Origin: Liolophura sinensis
Taxonomy: Eukaryota; Mollusca; Polyplacophora; Chitonida; Chitonidae
NCBI RefSeq assembly: GCF_032854445.1
Contig: NC_088305.1
Location: forward strand, 19,949,717 to 20,013,716
Direction of reading: 5' to 3'
DNA: 64,000 nt
Part shown: positions 1 to 12,325 of the stretch, in pieces
Layout of the letters: every line of letters begins with the position of its first letter
Position numbering within the stretch: position 1 is the first letter of the stretch
Program-made: the position numbers and the translations under genes
The notes under the pieces: generated by a model
The model's input: only the letters and a program-made list of their open reading frames with translations
Database searches by the model: none
What the model was told of the DNA's origin: nothing

Positions 1-930
1 TTACACCTTCTGGTTTGTGGGAAGTACTGTCTTAGCTGTGCAGAAACTTAAGGATGGGTTTACACTTTCTGGTTTGTGGGAAGTGCTGTCTTAGCTGTGC
101 AGAAACTTAAGGATGGGTTTACACTTTCTGGTTTGTGGGAAGTGCTGTCTTAGCTGTGCAGAAACTTAAGGAGGGGTTTACACCTTCTGGTTTGTGGGAA
201 GTACTGTCTTTGCTGTTCAGAAACTTAAGGATGGGTTTACACTTTCTGGTTTGTGAGAGGTGCTGTCTTAGCTGTTCAGAAACTAAGAGGGGTTTACACT
301 TTCGGGTTTGTGGGAAGTACTGTCTTAGCTGTTCAGAAACTAAAGGAGGGGTTTACACTATCTGGTTTGTGGGAAGTGCTGTCTTAGCTGTGCAGAAACT
401 TAAGGGTGGTTTTACACATTCTGGTTTGTGGGAAGTGCTGTCTTAGCTGTGCAGAAGCTGAAGGATGGGTTTACACTATCTGGTTTGTGGGAAGTACTGT
501 CTTAGCTGTGCAGAAGCTGAAGGATGGGTTTACACTTTCTGGTTTGTGGGAAGTGCTGTCTTAGCTGTGCAGAAGCTGAAGGATGGGTTTACACTATCTG
601 GTTTGTGGGAAGTGCTGTCTTAGCTGTGCAGAAGCTGAAGGATGGGTTTACACTATCTGGTTTGTGGGAAGTACTGTCTTAGCTGTGCAGAAGCTGAAGG
701 ATGGGTTTACACTTTCTGGTTTGTGGGAAGTACTGTCTTAGCTGTGCAGAAGCTGAAGGATGGGTTTACAGTTTCTGGTTTGTGGGAAGTACTGTCTTAG
801 CTGTGCAGAAGCTGAAGGATGGGTTTACACTATCTGGTTTGTGGGAAGTGCTGTCTTAGCTGTGCAGAAGATGAAGGATGGGTTTACACTTTCTGGTTTG
901 TTTGAAGGGCTGTCTTAGCTCTGCAGAAGT
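1..930. repeat. 59-bp minisatellite, about 15-16 units, open at left edge
   Basis: A 59-bp unit (core TTTACACTTTCTGGTTTGTG followed by GGAAGTGCTGTCTTAGCTGT) repeats head to tail from the first base to about 930. Units differ at a few positions (AAACTTAAGGA versus AAGCTGAAGGA subtypes), and the last unit, near 890-930, is the most degenerate. The array continues past the window's left edge, so its full length is unknown. A 103-codon open frame at 135-446 is produced by the repeat and is not considered a gene. Confidence 0.95.
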
Positions 931-1152
931 TGAAGGGCGGGTTTGTCTCAGCGGTAAGTTGCAGAACTCTGAACCATGAGGCACATGATGTGCAGTTTCA
1001 ATCCTGGGGTTGGTTTCATGAATCTCAGTAAGTTAAGTAAGCCCTTAACTACCATGACAACCTATGTTGTAGAGATATAAAGTGCGCTTAGCTAAGGGTA
1101 ACTTAACACTAAGTAACCTTCATGAAACCAGCCCCTAGGTATGGAATTGTTC

Positions 1153-1330
1153 ATCTGAGTGAGTGAATGAGTGTTTGGGGTTTAACATCGTAATTAACCA
1201 TTTTTCAGTCATATGACAGCGATGTTCATCTGAGACTTTGTGACAATAAGCTGTCATTGGTGCTTGTGGCGCCTTGGAGCTTTCCTATAATACCTGTGCA
1301 CATCTGTATGTCACATGTGGGGAAAGTGCG
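1153..1330 (-). mobile_element. Partial SINE, family B
   Basis: The block GAGTGTTTGGGGTTTAACAT followed by the ATTTTTCAGTCATATGACAG region matches the central part of the family B SINEs seen whole at 44623-44964 and 39910-40238. The tRNA-like head is not recognisable, so this is an old or truncated copy. Its ends are approximate. Confidence 0.55.
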
Positions 1331-1774
1331 CCAATAACGTATCGAAAATCAGTGGTTAACTCTGACACCCCAGTTTCCTCAACTCATAAAACTGACCGCC
1401 ATCTTAGAAGGGAAAATTTCTTGAGTATGGCATTATAAAACAAGTTTACACAAGCTAACTACATACAAGAATTAACAAAGATCAACTCCTGGAATTCAGA
1501 TAGAAAGTATGTGTTCTATGGAAGCCTCCTTACAAAGAAGACACAGAAAGATTACTGTTTATGACCCAAGCATCCATGTCTATCTTGCTTGTTTTCCCCC
1601 GATTCTGAGAGTTCTGTTGATTGTGGAAAGGTGTTTGTTGGAAAGTAGGGTTATAGGTACTACATGTATTTTCAAATTTTCCTCTAAAGATGCACTTTTT
1701 GGGGCAAAATTTTAGGTCATTCACATTAGGGAAATTGATAGAGTTTAGAAATATTTATGGCTTGATTCATACCT

Positions 1775-2114
1775 GCAAGATTGAAAATTCTCAAGGTTCA
1801 TGTACATACCCAGACATGTTAATGCTGTGTAATTAAATGTTATTGTATTTATTGTATACTGGTACTTGATCAGAGACAAGTGAAAATATGGGTTGATCAT
1901 TTTTGTGAAGTCTAACCTTTCATAATGTCTTCAGCTTTAGAAAAGCAAGACTGAAAATTCTCAAGGTTCATGTACATACCCAGACATGTTAATGCTGTGT
2001 AATTAAATGTTATTGTATTTGTTGTATACCGGTACTTGATCAGAGACAATTGAAAATGTGGGTTGATCAGTTTTGTGAAGTGTAACCTTTCATGATGTCT
2101 TCAGCTTTAGAAAA
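1775..2114. repeat. 170-bp tandem duplication, two copies
   Basis: Bases 1775-1944 and 1945-2114 are near-identical direct copies with only a handful of substitutions (for example GCAAGATTGAAA versus GCAAGACTGAAA at the starts). No coding potential was recognised. High identity suggests a fairly recent local duplication. Confidence 0.85.
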
Positions 2115-2771
2115 GGAAAAGTTAACAAAAATGTCTTAAGATGTTGATGCAAGGAAATGCAATTGTTAAGGACTTGAAAAGGTCTTTTTGTTGGGTGTTG
2201 ATAAAGTTGGAAATGTATCCTTTTTAAACAGATAGCGTAGTCTTGCACAGTGTCCCAATGTAATGTTATATTGTTTTCAAAATAAATCCGTCCAGTGACA
2301 TCAATCATCCATTCCATGTTGCCTAGTTGTATAATTTCTTTCTTGAATATAGGTGTTTGAATATAAAGGAAAGGGTGCAATGCAGTCAAAACCCCTAGAC
2401 CTTAAGAAAGTTTAGCTGTTCAAGAGAGTGCATGTTTAATGAGAAATGATCAGACGGATGACTAAACAAACTAATTAATTAGTTAGGGAACATTGAAATT
2501 AGATAGGTTCATCAACATGCCTAGGTTTATATGTGATGTATACTTTAATACTAAACTTTGATCACAAATTCAAGAGATAATCTCTTAATAAAAATAACTC
2601 AAATGACCTTGAAAAAATAGATAAAGGTACTGAAAATTAATTGGGTTCTTAATCATGACAAAGTGTAAGTTTGGTGTAAGTTTGCTGAACTTGGAATAAA
2701 CTGTTTGGGAGAAACAGAATTCACAAGAAATAGACAACACCTCTAGGTGAATATTGGTCAAGATTAAGTCT

Positions 2772-3038
2772 GTTTTATTTATTTATTTATTTATTTGATT
2801 GTTGTTGTACGCCGTACTCAAGAATTTTTCATGTATATGACGGCAGTCAGCACCATGGTGGGAGGAAACCAGGCAGAGCCCGGGGGGAAACCCACGACCA
2901 TCCACAGGTTGCTGTCAGACCTTCCCACATTGGCCGGAGAGGAAGTCAGCATGAGCTGGTCTTGAACAGCGACCGCAATGGTGAGTGCCTCTAGTCATTA
3001 TGCTGCGCTACCCAACTGAGCCATGAAGGCCCCAGATT
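2772..3038 (-). mobile_element. SINE family A, full length, minus orientation
   Basis: Read on the minus strand this has a tRNA-like head (GGGGCCTTCATGGCTCAGTT, box A-like), a body typical of the family, and a tail ending CAATCAAATAAATAAATAAA-like. An 8-bp TTAAGTCT lies on both sides (2764-2771 and 3039-3046) and is the likely target-site duplication. It lies downstream of DUSP19. Confidence 0.88.
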
Positions 3039-3046
3039 TTAAGTCT

Positions 3047-3788
3047 AAGGATGCTCGTTCATATCTAACACGGCCCGAAACCCCTGCAGTTTTGCCACAG
3101 AGGTATCTGGTTCTCTCAGAAGAAAAAAAGACTGGCTTCTATGAAGGTTTATTTTACTTTTTTTAGGATAAACATACAGCAGTACAAACTCACACACATC
3201 TGTAAGACACTCATAATAAATACATTAATACAAAAAACAAACAGATAAATGCATTTTAAGACGGAGATATAAAAGGCTATTACTGTTACCAATTTCCTCT
3301 CCTACGAGAAGCTCTGTAGTGGATAATGGCCCAGAATTCTTCCTGACCCAGTGTGAGTTAGAAATCTCCAGCGCACTTGTGCCACATTCTTATTTTATTA
3401 ACAGCGAGACCTCCAATAAAATCGCCAACAACCATTTGATAAAATTGGATCAGTTTCTTTGCATTATGTATATCAGTCATAAAGACTTAATCTCCATGTT
3501 GCATCAATGCAACACATGTATGCCAAGAATAATATCACAAAAACTGTCCGACAGCAACACCCCAAGAAATGGAACCCTGAATATCACCCATGCAATGTCA
3601 AAGCATGCCTATGTTGGTTTAGTACCTGAACAGTGTGAACTCTCCAGAAGAAAAATGACAGCCTACAAGTACAAAATCTTTTTTCAAACAATCCCATGGT
3701 GAAGCCGTGCCGATATTTGAACCAATGACTCTTGGAACCATAGCTTGAGCTTCTTCCATCAGATAAACCGGACATTCCATGGCTCATA
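3047..3788. other. No recognised gene; unassigned 127-codon plus-strand ORF
   Basis: The stretch downstream of DUSP19 has a 127-codon open frame on the plus strand at 3319-3702. I recognise no domain, signal peptide or family in it. Its composition (rich in N, S, I, H) looks like chance translation of AT-rich DNA. I do not call it a gene. Confidence 0.4.
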
Positions 3789-3794
3789 TTTATT
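3789..3794 (-). terminator. Candidate DUSP19 poly(A) signal
   Basis: TTTATT on the plus strand is AATAAA in the DUSP19 sense, about 500 bases past the stop codon. If used, the 3' UTR would include the MITE-like element at 4000-4208. Other AATAAA words lie further downstream, so this is only the nearest candidate. Confidence 0.35.
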
Positions 3795-3999
3795 AAGGAA
3801 ATTAAGACTCAAGTCCTAAATTTCGAGTGCTTGAAAACTTAAACTCAGAACATGAAAGAACTCAAAAAGCAATTGGTACACGGTTCTGCAGTAAAGAATT
3901 GGAGTACAAATTTTAAACTTCGTAGAGCAAACAATCGAGGCTGTATTTGGATTTTTGACGTTGATAACTATGGGCCATGTTGATCCTTTTGAAAATACT

Positions 4000-4208
4000 G
4001 CAATTCTTCAACCTTTTCGCATGTCTGGAAGGTGTTAATTTAAGGATATTGTGATGACGCTCTTCTGTGTAGACTTATACTTCCTGCGATGCCCAGAAGT
4101 TGGCCAACCCAACCTATGCAGATTTGACACAAAAGACAAGTTCAAAGGGTCCATAAAGCCCACTGAAAGTTGCTCTTTGACATGCAAAAAAGTTGAGGAA
4201 TTAAGGTA
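4000..4208 (+). mobile_element. MITE-B copy in the DUSP19 3' flank
   Basis: The ends form an imperfect inverted repeat: AATTCTTCAACCTTTTCGCA at the left and an arm containing AAAAAAGTTGAGGAATTAAG at the right. The interior matches other family members (GGCCAACCCAACC, CACTGAAAGTTGCTCTTTG). Other copies lie at 9541, 27099, 31797, 42811, 55050 and 59032. There is no coding capacity, as expected for a non-autonomous DNA element. Confidence 0.75.
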
Positions 4209-4289
4209 GCCACAGTGACTATATTCAGCCTTGATTAAAAAAAAAAAACAAATGACATCCTCATCACGATCTAATATCACCATACATGA

Positions 4290-5608
4290 TCACTGCTGTT
4301 TGGTGTTCAGCAATTCCCCAAAATATTCCAGCTGCGCCATAAAGCCCGCATTTGGGCACACGGCTGGCCTTAGCTCACGGAGATACTTAAAAGCCTCTTT
4401 ATGGGAGTAATGAGCTGTTTTCATGAGGTACGCTATAACAATGGTGGCTGATCTGGAGACCCCTGCATTGCAGTGCACCAAAACACACCCGGTAGCTCTT
4501 GCTTCCTCGATGAACTGGAAGGCCTGGTCAAAACAGACCATGATGTTGGTCTCCGGGATGTCCAGCAGCTGAATGTCCATGTATTTGAACAGGTCGGGGT
4601 AGATGTTGTCCACATAAGTGGCGACATTTAAAATATGTGTGACGCCATATTTTCTCAGTAGTTCCAGATTGTGCGCAACATCCTGCGAGCCTGAAAGAAC
4701 AGGCAAGAGACACGGCTTTACTTTCAATTTTAGCCGTCTTCAATTTTTATCACAACTCCTCCTGGTAAAATGGAAAGTTTCAGCACCAAAAGTGATAATT
4801 TAAGACATTTATTAAAATAAAATAAAATAATTACTGTCCTTTACTTTTAGGTCACCTAATATACATGTACCACACAACCTTTAGAAACGTTGAATGCCTG
4901 CCATAAACCAAACCAGTTCTGTATGGTTTGTACACCTTGCCATGAAAACGTCATGTATAGGAGTATTACATCTTTTAGATACAACCACAGACCGTCATAC
5001 TGATCCAACACGCCTGTCCATTCTACTACATGCGTACTGTATGCTTACAGAAAGACAAGATTGGAAACAAAGTTTCACCGATTTTGGAAATAAACTATTT
5101 CTCCCCTAATTTTACACTCCTCTTTTTACACATGATGTCATGTGAGTCTCATTCCACCAATAGTTTTTCAGAAATATCCACAATGTGGACATAATCAATT
5201 TGGATGTTGATTAGTGCTTAGTCTGGAAACAGAGCCATTGTTTTCTGATTACTGCATCCCATAATACCCCTTAATACCTCATGTTTTGTGAATGACATAG
5301 ATTGATATGTTTTGTATTCAACCATTGTAATACCTTGACATTGTACATGTATTTATGACCTTCAAATACCCACCCATTATCAAGCCCGGCAGGACCTCAG
5401 CCACCTGGAGGTCTTCTCGTACATCTCCCACATACCCCAGAATGCCTTGTGACACAAGGTGTGAGGTCCTACGTCCATGTGTGTCTACCTTCTCCAGTAA
5501 GCGTCTGCCATCCACCGTTGTTACGCTAGTCTCCGTCTTCTTAAGCTTTGATTTATCAAAAGTTTGCAGGGATGCAAACAGCCCAGAGCAAACTTTGTCA
5601 TCTGCCAT
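4290..5608 (-). CDS. DUSP19: Dual-specificity phosphatase 19 (DUSP19-like), 2 exons
   Basis: Coding exons are 5374-5608 (78 codons plus 1 base) and 4290-4690; they join in phase at a GT-AG intron to give 211 aa, against about 217 in human. Exon 1 encodes the N-terminal region, including GYVGDVREDLQVAEVLPGLI. Exon 2 begins GSQDVAHNLELL and carries the cysteine phosphatase domain: the likely general acid is Asp122 in LLDIPETN, the signature HCNAGVSRS puts the nucleophile at Cys152 and the P-loop Arg at 158, and the family's CPNAGFMAQL motif follows. DUSP19 family members dephosphorylate Ser/Thr and Tyr and scaffold JNK pathway kinases in the cytoplasm. All key catalytic residues are present, so it should be active. 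The start is the first ATG of the exon 1 frame. Other atypical DUSPs are less likely because the N-terminal extension also matches DUSP19. Confidence 0.95.
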
Positions 5609-5896
5609 GATATCGCATGGCCAGTGTTAATGGTAAACTATGTGGCAGATGCACCTGGCACAATATAATTAAAAGAGAAGGCAATTAACAAACAATATAA
5701 CCTGAGTTGTTCAGAAAAAGGGTTGAAAACAGTATACGGTCAAAGTTTTTTTTTTCTTACTTGCTTCAAAATCTATAACCCAACTTCTACCCAATCCCAC
5801 CCTGTCTCGTCCATACCAGCGTGAACTCGTGGGACTCCTGAAATGCCGACTCGGCTAGTTACATGTAGGCTTACCTCCCTAAGTTCCTTGTCTCTG

Positions 5897-6150
5897 GACA
5901 GCTGCCATAACATAACATGGGATTAGTTTTGGACAGCTGCCATAACATAACATGGGATTAGTTCTGGACAGCTGCCATGCTATAACATGGGATTAGTTTT
6001 GGACAGCTGCCATGCCATAACATGGGATAAGTTTTGGACAGCTGCCATGCCATAACATGGGATAAGTTTTGGACAGCTGCCATGCCATAACATGGGATAA
6101 GTTTTGGACAGCTGCCATGCCATAACATGGGATTAGTTTTGGACAGCTGG
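5897..6150. repeat. 35-bp minisatellite upstream of DUSP19
   Basis: About seven copies of a 35-bp unit (GGACAGCTGCCATGCCATAA plus CATGGGATAAGTTTT) lie 290-540 bp upstream of the DUSP19 start codon. Each unit has a CAGCTG E-box. Units differ mainly at CATAAC versus CATGCC. The array is in the 5' UTR, first intron or promoter; which one cannot be decided from sequence. Confidence 0.9.
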
Positions 6151-6272
6151 ATGGAAAGCTGAATTCAAAGTTTTCTTTTTAAAAAAGGGAGTCAGAATGT
6201 CGCTCAAGTGGTCCCATCCAAGAAGCCATCACTGTAGCGTAGCTTACAGCATCGTTTAACGTACTATAGTCG

Positions 6273-6296
6273 GTTGTGTTGTTGTTGTTGTTGTTA
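6273..6296. repeat. (GTT)n microsatellite
   Basis: A short run of GTT/TTG repeats in the DUSP19 5' flank. Confidence 0.8.
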
Positions 6297-7101
6297 TGTC
6301 ACACGCTTGGCTGTAAACTTCGAAATATCCACAAAACATTGTAACAATTTAGATTCTTCGATCGCGATGCTTTCGCAGCGGGGATATATGATGACAACAT
6401 ACAGTGCCATTACTTACGGACAGCTGTTCTATACCAGATTGTCACTCGAAATGCACTGACAGAAAATCGGCGACTGAAAACCCAGCAAAATAATAACAGA
6501 TATGACAGATAGGCGACCTCTGCCGGGGAAATCCCCGAACTAGCTTTTGGTACTGGGTATCCCCGAACTAACTGTATCAGCCAAGGATCTCGGCTGTGAT
6601 CTTTTAATATGAGGTTAGGCGTAGTTCGCTAAGGGTGGCTAGCGGTCCCCGCGTATCAGTATATACAGGCCACTCTTAGAGCGAGGTCTCGGGCTATAAC
6701 TGAATAAACCTGGGGGCTTACCCAAAACTGTAGAAAATTCTATTACTAAAACACGTACAAATCCAAGTAAACGTGCACACGTGATTTTGTGTTGTAAGTT
6801 GACACCACAGGGTTTCACTCCTAATGTGGTTTTATGAGCACACATAGACCGAGTTTGACATACCGGTACAAAATAAAAGGAAAAGCAAAAAACGAAACTC
6901 TGGCCAACATACAGCTCTCAGGTCGGAGTACTTTCATGATAGTTAAAGGAGTTGCCCGCTTGGTCACAGCGAAGAGAAATCTAGTCACAGCCAGTGATAT
7001 CTTTGCTATATGTGTGGTATAAGGTAATAAATCGCCCAGTGCTCTCATCTTCCAGTCAGCAAGGTTCATTCTACCCTCTAAGCCTCGTTATCATTAGATG
7101 A

Positions 7102-7369
7102 GGGCCCTCCATGGCTCAGTTGGTCAGCGCGCTAGCGCAGCCTGATGACCCAGCAGTCTCTCTCCAATGTGGTCGCTATGAGTTCAAGCCCAGCTCATGC
7201 TGGCTTCCTCTCCGGCCGAACGTGGGAAGGTCTGCCAGCAACCTGCGGATGGTTGTGGGTTTCCCCTGGGCTCTGCCCGGTTTTCACCCACCATAATGCT
7301 GGCTGCCGTCATATAAGTGGAATATTCTTGAGTAGGGTGTAAAACCAATCAAATAAATAAAGTAAATGA
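7102..7369 (+). mobile_element. SINE family A, full length with TSD
   Basis: The head CATGGCTCAGTTGGTCAGCG resembles a tRNA box A and GAGTTCAAGCCC a box B, so it could be transcribed by RNA polymerase III. The body follows the family, and the tail is CCAATCAAATAAATAAAG. Flanking 12-mers ATCATTAGATGA (7090-7101) and ATCATAAGATGA (7370-7381) are the target-site duplication, differing at one base. Confidence 0.92.
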
Positions 7370-7549
7370 ATCATAAGATGATGTCGGACATCGCTAGTTT
7401 GATTGAATGAAGTTCGCTTGGAATGGGCGGAAACTTTTTAGCCTAACTATAGACATAGGCCTACATGTGCTGTATGTACTGTAGTTTGGGCCCCTGTTTA
7501 ATTACCAGTTGGCCTAGTTCTACTTAACTGGTACCAGCTTAAAGCTTCA

Positions 7550-7645
7550 GCAGAGGAATCAGCTGTGGTCTACTGGTTAGAGGTTCTTAATTTGCACTTC
7601 AAGGTGGTGGTTCAAAACCGGCATTGGACAGAGAATTTGTGAATT
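7550..7645 (+). mobile_element. tRNA-like SINE head, unassigned
   Basis: GTGGTCTACTGGTTAGAGGT looks like a degraded box A and GGTGGTTCAAAACC like a box B about 40 bases on. No tail was recognised. Not a real tRNA gene: no acceptor-stem pairing was found. Confidence 0.4.
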
Positions 7646-8009
7646 CATACCCTGCTTTTGTTGCTAGCATAGAGTCTTGATAAGAGTAAGCAGTGTGAAG
7701 CACTTGGTAGCTGTGATGTACTTGTATTATTACATGTAAGAATTACCCGTATATCGTATGACATCAACAAGTCTGGTCGCATGCGAGACTAATAAAGGCT
7801 GCGCTTGTGTACAATAGTCATCCGCCATCATCGTCACTGGTTGTATGTTACTGTAGCCATTCAGTTTAACCAAGCCAGTTTAATGATCGATGGACACTGC
7901 TTGTCATCAACCAATATGGTGGGTATATCACGTGATAAAGTTTGCGAGTAACTTGCCAAAGCTAATGGCTTACACCAACCACTCCAGTTTCCTTCAACCA
8001 TACATCTGA

Positions 8010-8078
8010 CCTACATGTATCTCAAAAGTGAAAAATTCTTGAACATGGTGTTAAGCAACAATGAAATAAATAAATAAA
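8010..8078 (+). mobile_element. SINE 3' tail fragment
   Basis: AAAAATTCTTGAACATGGTG followed by TTAAGCAACA and (AAAT)n resembles the 3' third of the SINEs here but is diverged from family A. The 5' part is not recognisable. Confidence 0.4.
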
Positions 8079-8079
8079 A

Positions 8080-9070
8080 CTTCAGTGTTACAAGACACAT
8101 TGACTCCAACATTTTAATTTATTTCATAAAAAAAAATTAAGCATACATGTACTCAGAATCTTGTGAAAAGTAACAAAAACACCAGTTTTTCGAACAAAAA
8201 TTAAATTTAAGTGTGTTGAAACATACACATAAATGAGGCAATGACTGATGATATTAGGCAATGACTGATGATATTATTGCATAATAAAGCTGATGATATA
8301 GAGGGATCTCATGACCTATAATTAAGGCAGCCATATTGAATCAATGTTGCTGTACAACCTACGTTATAGAACGGCTGGCGAACTATTCTTCTAATAACGC
8401 CATGACGTTAAGTGAAAACCCGATGCCTTAAATTGCAGGACAAGGCTTAGGCCTACCGTTCATGCCAGTGGGTTGGATTTAGTCTACTATATCTTACTCT
8501 ACCAAACCACTGCAATACATGTACAGGCCGACCAACAGAGAACCTGCACTGAGAGGTTGGATTCCAACCCATTTTTGTACAGGCCCATGTGATTGGTCAA
8601 ATACAGACAAACTCTGTAAAAAGCTGCAGGAATGGACAAATTTGATACCATTTGCATCACTGATCAGAGGTGAACTGCTATTGACATTCTGAAAGAAAAG
8701 TATCTTATTTGTAGGTTTTGTTTGAATTTTTGACTTAAGTCTTAAGGTATTTGATAAATGCCAACCTAGGGCTCAACATTATTAAGCAAGTTAAAGTTAA
8801 GACATACATTTCAAGTGCTTAAAAAGCCAACTCCAAAGCTCGATCAGAAGGCAACAACCGAGGCAACATACCTATAGCATTAGTGACCTCTGATTGGCTT
8901 AATTTCTGTCACATGACTCTCAGATGATTTTCTACTCTCCTGTATACTAACAGGCTCACACATGGGTACCTAAACCATAAACCTTGAAACTTTACATGGA
9001 CTCAAGCACAGTACGGGAAAACTTACAAAAACAAAAATAAATGTTTTGTACAGACATAAATAATGGTTAT
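8080..9070. other. No gene seen
   Basis: AT-rich intergenic DNA between DUSP19 and MIOS. A 20-bp direct repeat (AGGCAATGACTGATGATATT) occurs twice near 8235-8274. No splice-bounded reading frame with recognisable protein similarity was found on either strand. Confidence 0.5.
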
Positions 9071-9303
9071 ACCCTAATTCTTCTAATTTGGGGGACATCT
9101 GGTCTGCTCTTTTTAGCCAATATACATCAAATTGAAGCAGGAACATTTAGTTTCTTTTTCTTTTTTTTTCACACAGTTAGACCATCTAACGAACAACATA
9201 TTCATATCTGTACTCTTCCAAAAACACTTGGGGAGAAATATAATTCTTTGCTTTTAGCATTAACGTGAACTAATATCCGTCCTAAAAATTAGAAGAATTA
9301 GGG
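9071..9303 (+). mobile_element. MITE-A copy with terminal inverted repeats
   Basis: The element begins ACCCTAATTCTTCTAATTTG and ends with the inverse (AAAATTAGAAGAATTAGGG), a terminal inverted repeat of about 19 bp. The interior (TTTTAGCCAATATACAT, ACATATTCAT) is shared with copies at 28284-28490 and 32602-32872. It is non-coding, consistent with a non-autonomous DNA transposon. Confidence 0.82.
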
Positions 9304-9540
9304 ACACATACTTTTGTTTGCTGCCAGTATAACCCTTTCTGCGTTCGCACCCCTATCTGGCCTTATACAGACTGGAGCTTGTTCATTCTAGGTGAGGAAA
9401 TGTAAGAGATCAAAAAATAAATTAAAATTACATTCTAAACATTACAACACAGATGCATATCAATGATTTACACACCAAAATACACCATATACTCAGGATT
9501 TACTTTATGCCTGGAAGAACACAAACATTTAATGTAGGCC

Positions 9541-9735
9541 TACTGTAATTCACATGTCTGTCAGGTGTTTATTCAAGCATATTCTGTGTTGACTGATAAA
9601 ATTATTTTGTGTGAAGCTCTGACATTGGCCAATCCAACCAATGTAGTTTTGTCTCCAAAGTTAAATTTAAAATGTGCACACATTTCACTTAAAGCTGCTC
9701 TTTTGTATGTGAAAGGGTTGGGGAATTGGGGAAAA
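9541..9735 (+). mobile_element. MITE-B copy
   Basis: Matches MITE-B in GGTGTTTATTCAAGCATATT, GGCCAATCCAACCAATGTAG and the right end GTGAAAGGGTTGGGGAATTG. Its left terminal repeat is more diverged than in other copies. Confidence 0.7.
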
Positions 9736-12325
9736 TGGTGCTAAGGTAATGGTTACATTTATTTATTTAATTATTTATTTATTTAAAAGTGTATTTATTT
9801 AAAACACTTTACTGCAGAATTTTTCAATTTTACCAATTGGTGACTGGCTACATGCATGGACAGACGCAACACCAATCTACATTTTACCGGCAGAATGAAT
9901 ATTTTTCAGTGTCGGAAATTGTTTTCAACTGTTTGTGTTTAAGACATATGTAGGTGATTGGAAAGCCATGAAAAACAGACTCAGGAAAAAATCCTAAAGA
10001 TGCAACAAAATAAAAAGGTGGAATTTCAATTTTAGTTTAATTCCATTTGGTAGTGTTAGCTCGCCAATAAAACACAAAATAAAACTGTCTCACATTAACT
10101 AAATGAGCTGTATCATACTTTAAAGGGAACGGCAGCATAAAAATGAAGTGTGCCTGAAGAGAAGGGTTAATGAACACTGTCTCTAAAAATATGTTTACCA
10201 TGTTTTCTTAATCTGTAAGGTTTGTGGGCCATACTGCTACTGGTAATTGACGTCACATCACCTAATTTCTGTATATTTACCTACAGGCAAATTTTTATAA
10301 CAATGTTATTTTTGTATTCTTTTCCTCTTGGGTAATAGAGCTATTCGAACATTATTGGCTGTGCCTGGCATGGGAAAAACTGCTTCAGTACCTAAGCACC
10401 AGCAATATGGTTTGTAACACCCAACACAGAATTCAAACATTTGAATGCATTTAAGTACCCTAAAAAAACATAACCAAATGAAAGTGTTTTTACGCATAGT
10501 TTTCAGTGATCTCTCTCATGAGCCTTGCTTTATCTATTAGCTATCTTCTACTTTCAAGTGAAAGAAAGCTAAACTATGAAGTAAGGTTCATCATACAGAC
10601 AACTGGAAACTATGTGTAAAAATACTATCATTTATTTTTTCAGATTTTTTTGAAATGTTGAAAGGCACTCAAATATTTGAAAACTACAGTGGGCTCAGAA
10701 CTCTGATGTCACATCACCTTTCTTCCCTCATCTTCACCAGAAAGAAGAAATTTTTGGGAACATTATTTCAGTAATCTTTTGCTCATAGGCAAAAAGAGTT
10801 TTTTCAACATTCAGAGTTGTGATTGGAGCTGAATAAACTTCCTGTGACGTCAGAGTTCCTAACCTCTAATAGTATGGTCCATAAAGCCCACTTTAGAATT
10901 CTAATGTTGGAGCGCACTTAACTCTTTTCACAAAAATCTAAAAAAAAAATAAATAAAAGTATATTTATACATAGTTCTAAGTGGTCTATTCAGTGATGCC
11001 TACTTTGATTTTTAGAGGTCTTTTCCTGTAACTATCACGGACAAAATAACTCAATGATTTCACAGCATCACGGAGATCAATACAGTAAGTATTGAAAGAA
11101 GAGAACAATTTCCTCTGTTTCAACTCGCGCAGAAAGTTACTGGACTCAATCCCCAAAGCTGTCCCAGTGCTGCCTCAAGCACGCTTCGTAGGATGGGCCC
11201 CTGAAATGCTTTGTTGATTCCATACTAAGAGAGGTATGTGCACTGCAAAAGTGCTGGATAGTTTGCAGCCAAACTATCAGATAACATCAACTATATATCC
11301 AGCTTACAGTAGCTTATCGACTTTCCACAAAGAGTGCGAAGGATTAACTACAAGTGTAGTGCTTAATTCAGGAAATCTGCACCCATCTATGCCTTAGAGC
11401 AACTAACTTTTTGTTCAGTTCACACATACAAATTTTCACTTGTGTACAAGTCTTCGAAAATACAAATAATGGAATAAGTAAATTGTTTGGTAAATTCAAA
11501 ATACAAAAAAACACCTTAGAATGTGAATTTATGTAGTTTTTTTTTTTACAAAGTACCTGTCATGGAATTCAATGCCTATGTCTTCCAGCTTTGACAAAGA
11601 GCATAATAGGAGACCATTGAATTACCTCCCTTGAAGTCACTCTCCCATATAAAAAGGAGTGCGATGTGGACCAACGGCCAATGGGATATTTTGGAAGTTG
11701 AAGTGGCACCTATATGTGAGATGTGGACCTACAGTTGAATGTTCCCCTCTAAATAATGCCACAAAACCAATGACTTTATATATCAGACAGCACAGTTTGA
11801 AGAACACAGCCAGGAAAATGGCATGGTGAGTGGTTTTGGTAGGGAAACGGCAAAGAGATCAATATTTTCAACAGACTGATGTTCCGGTATGAATATTTTT
11901 GTCCTTTATTTTTTGTTTTTTAACTTTTTAAACAGGCGTGTACACTGGAAATATGACATCGTGAGTTGCCTTGTATACACTGTCCAGGAAAGGCTGCTTT
12001 AAAAGCATGTTGCTTCTTCAATGGGACCACTTGGGTGATATTCAAACATGTTTTAGAAAATTCTTTTTACCACTGCTTTTATTGGTTTTATACCAGATCA
12101 GAAAAAACCTTGACTTCATCCAAGATTTGTCAACATTTTCTGCAACCCTTAGTGGTTGCTACCATGGATCTTCACTTATGGAACATCCAGAGTGCAAGAA
12201 GATAAGACTGTTGGAAGATAACCAATGGACTGCATGCTTCACAATGTCTCATCTCTGATATCCACACTTTCACTTTCACTACTGTCGCGTAATACGACAT
12301 AGCTGCTATCTTGTGGCACAAGACA
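9736..12325. other. No gene seen
   Basis: This 2.6-kb AT-rich stretch between DUSP19 and the MIOS 3' end has only short open frames without recognisable motifs. The words GGTCCATAAAGCCCA near 10877, 12769 and 30668 hint at another diverged dispersed repeat. Part may be MIOS 3' UTR, since the MIOS poly(A) site was not located. Confidence 0.5.

Noticed and set aside
135-446. 103-codon ORF of repeated segments at the left edge
   Set aside because: It is a translation of the 59-bp minisatellite, whose unit is not a multiple of three, so the frame changes between units.
3319-3702. 127-codon plus-strand ORF
   Set aside because: No recognisable domain, low-complexity composition, located in the DUSP19 3' flank; best read as chance.
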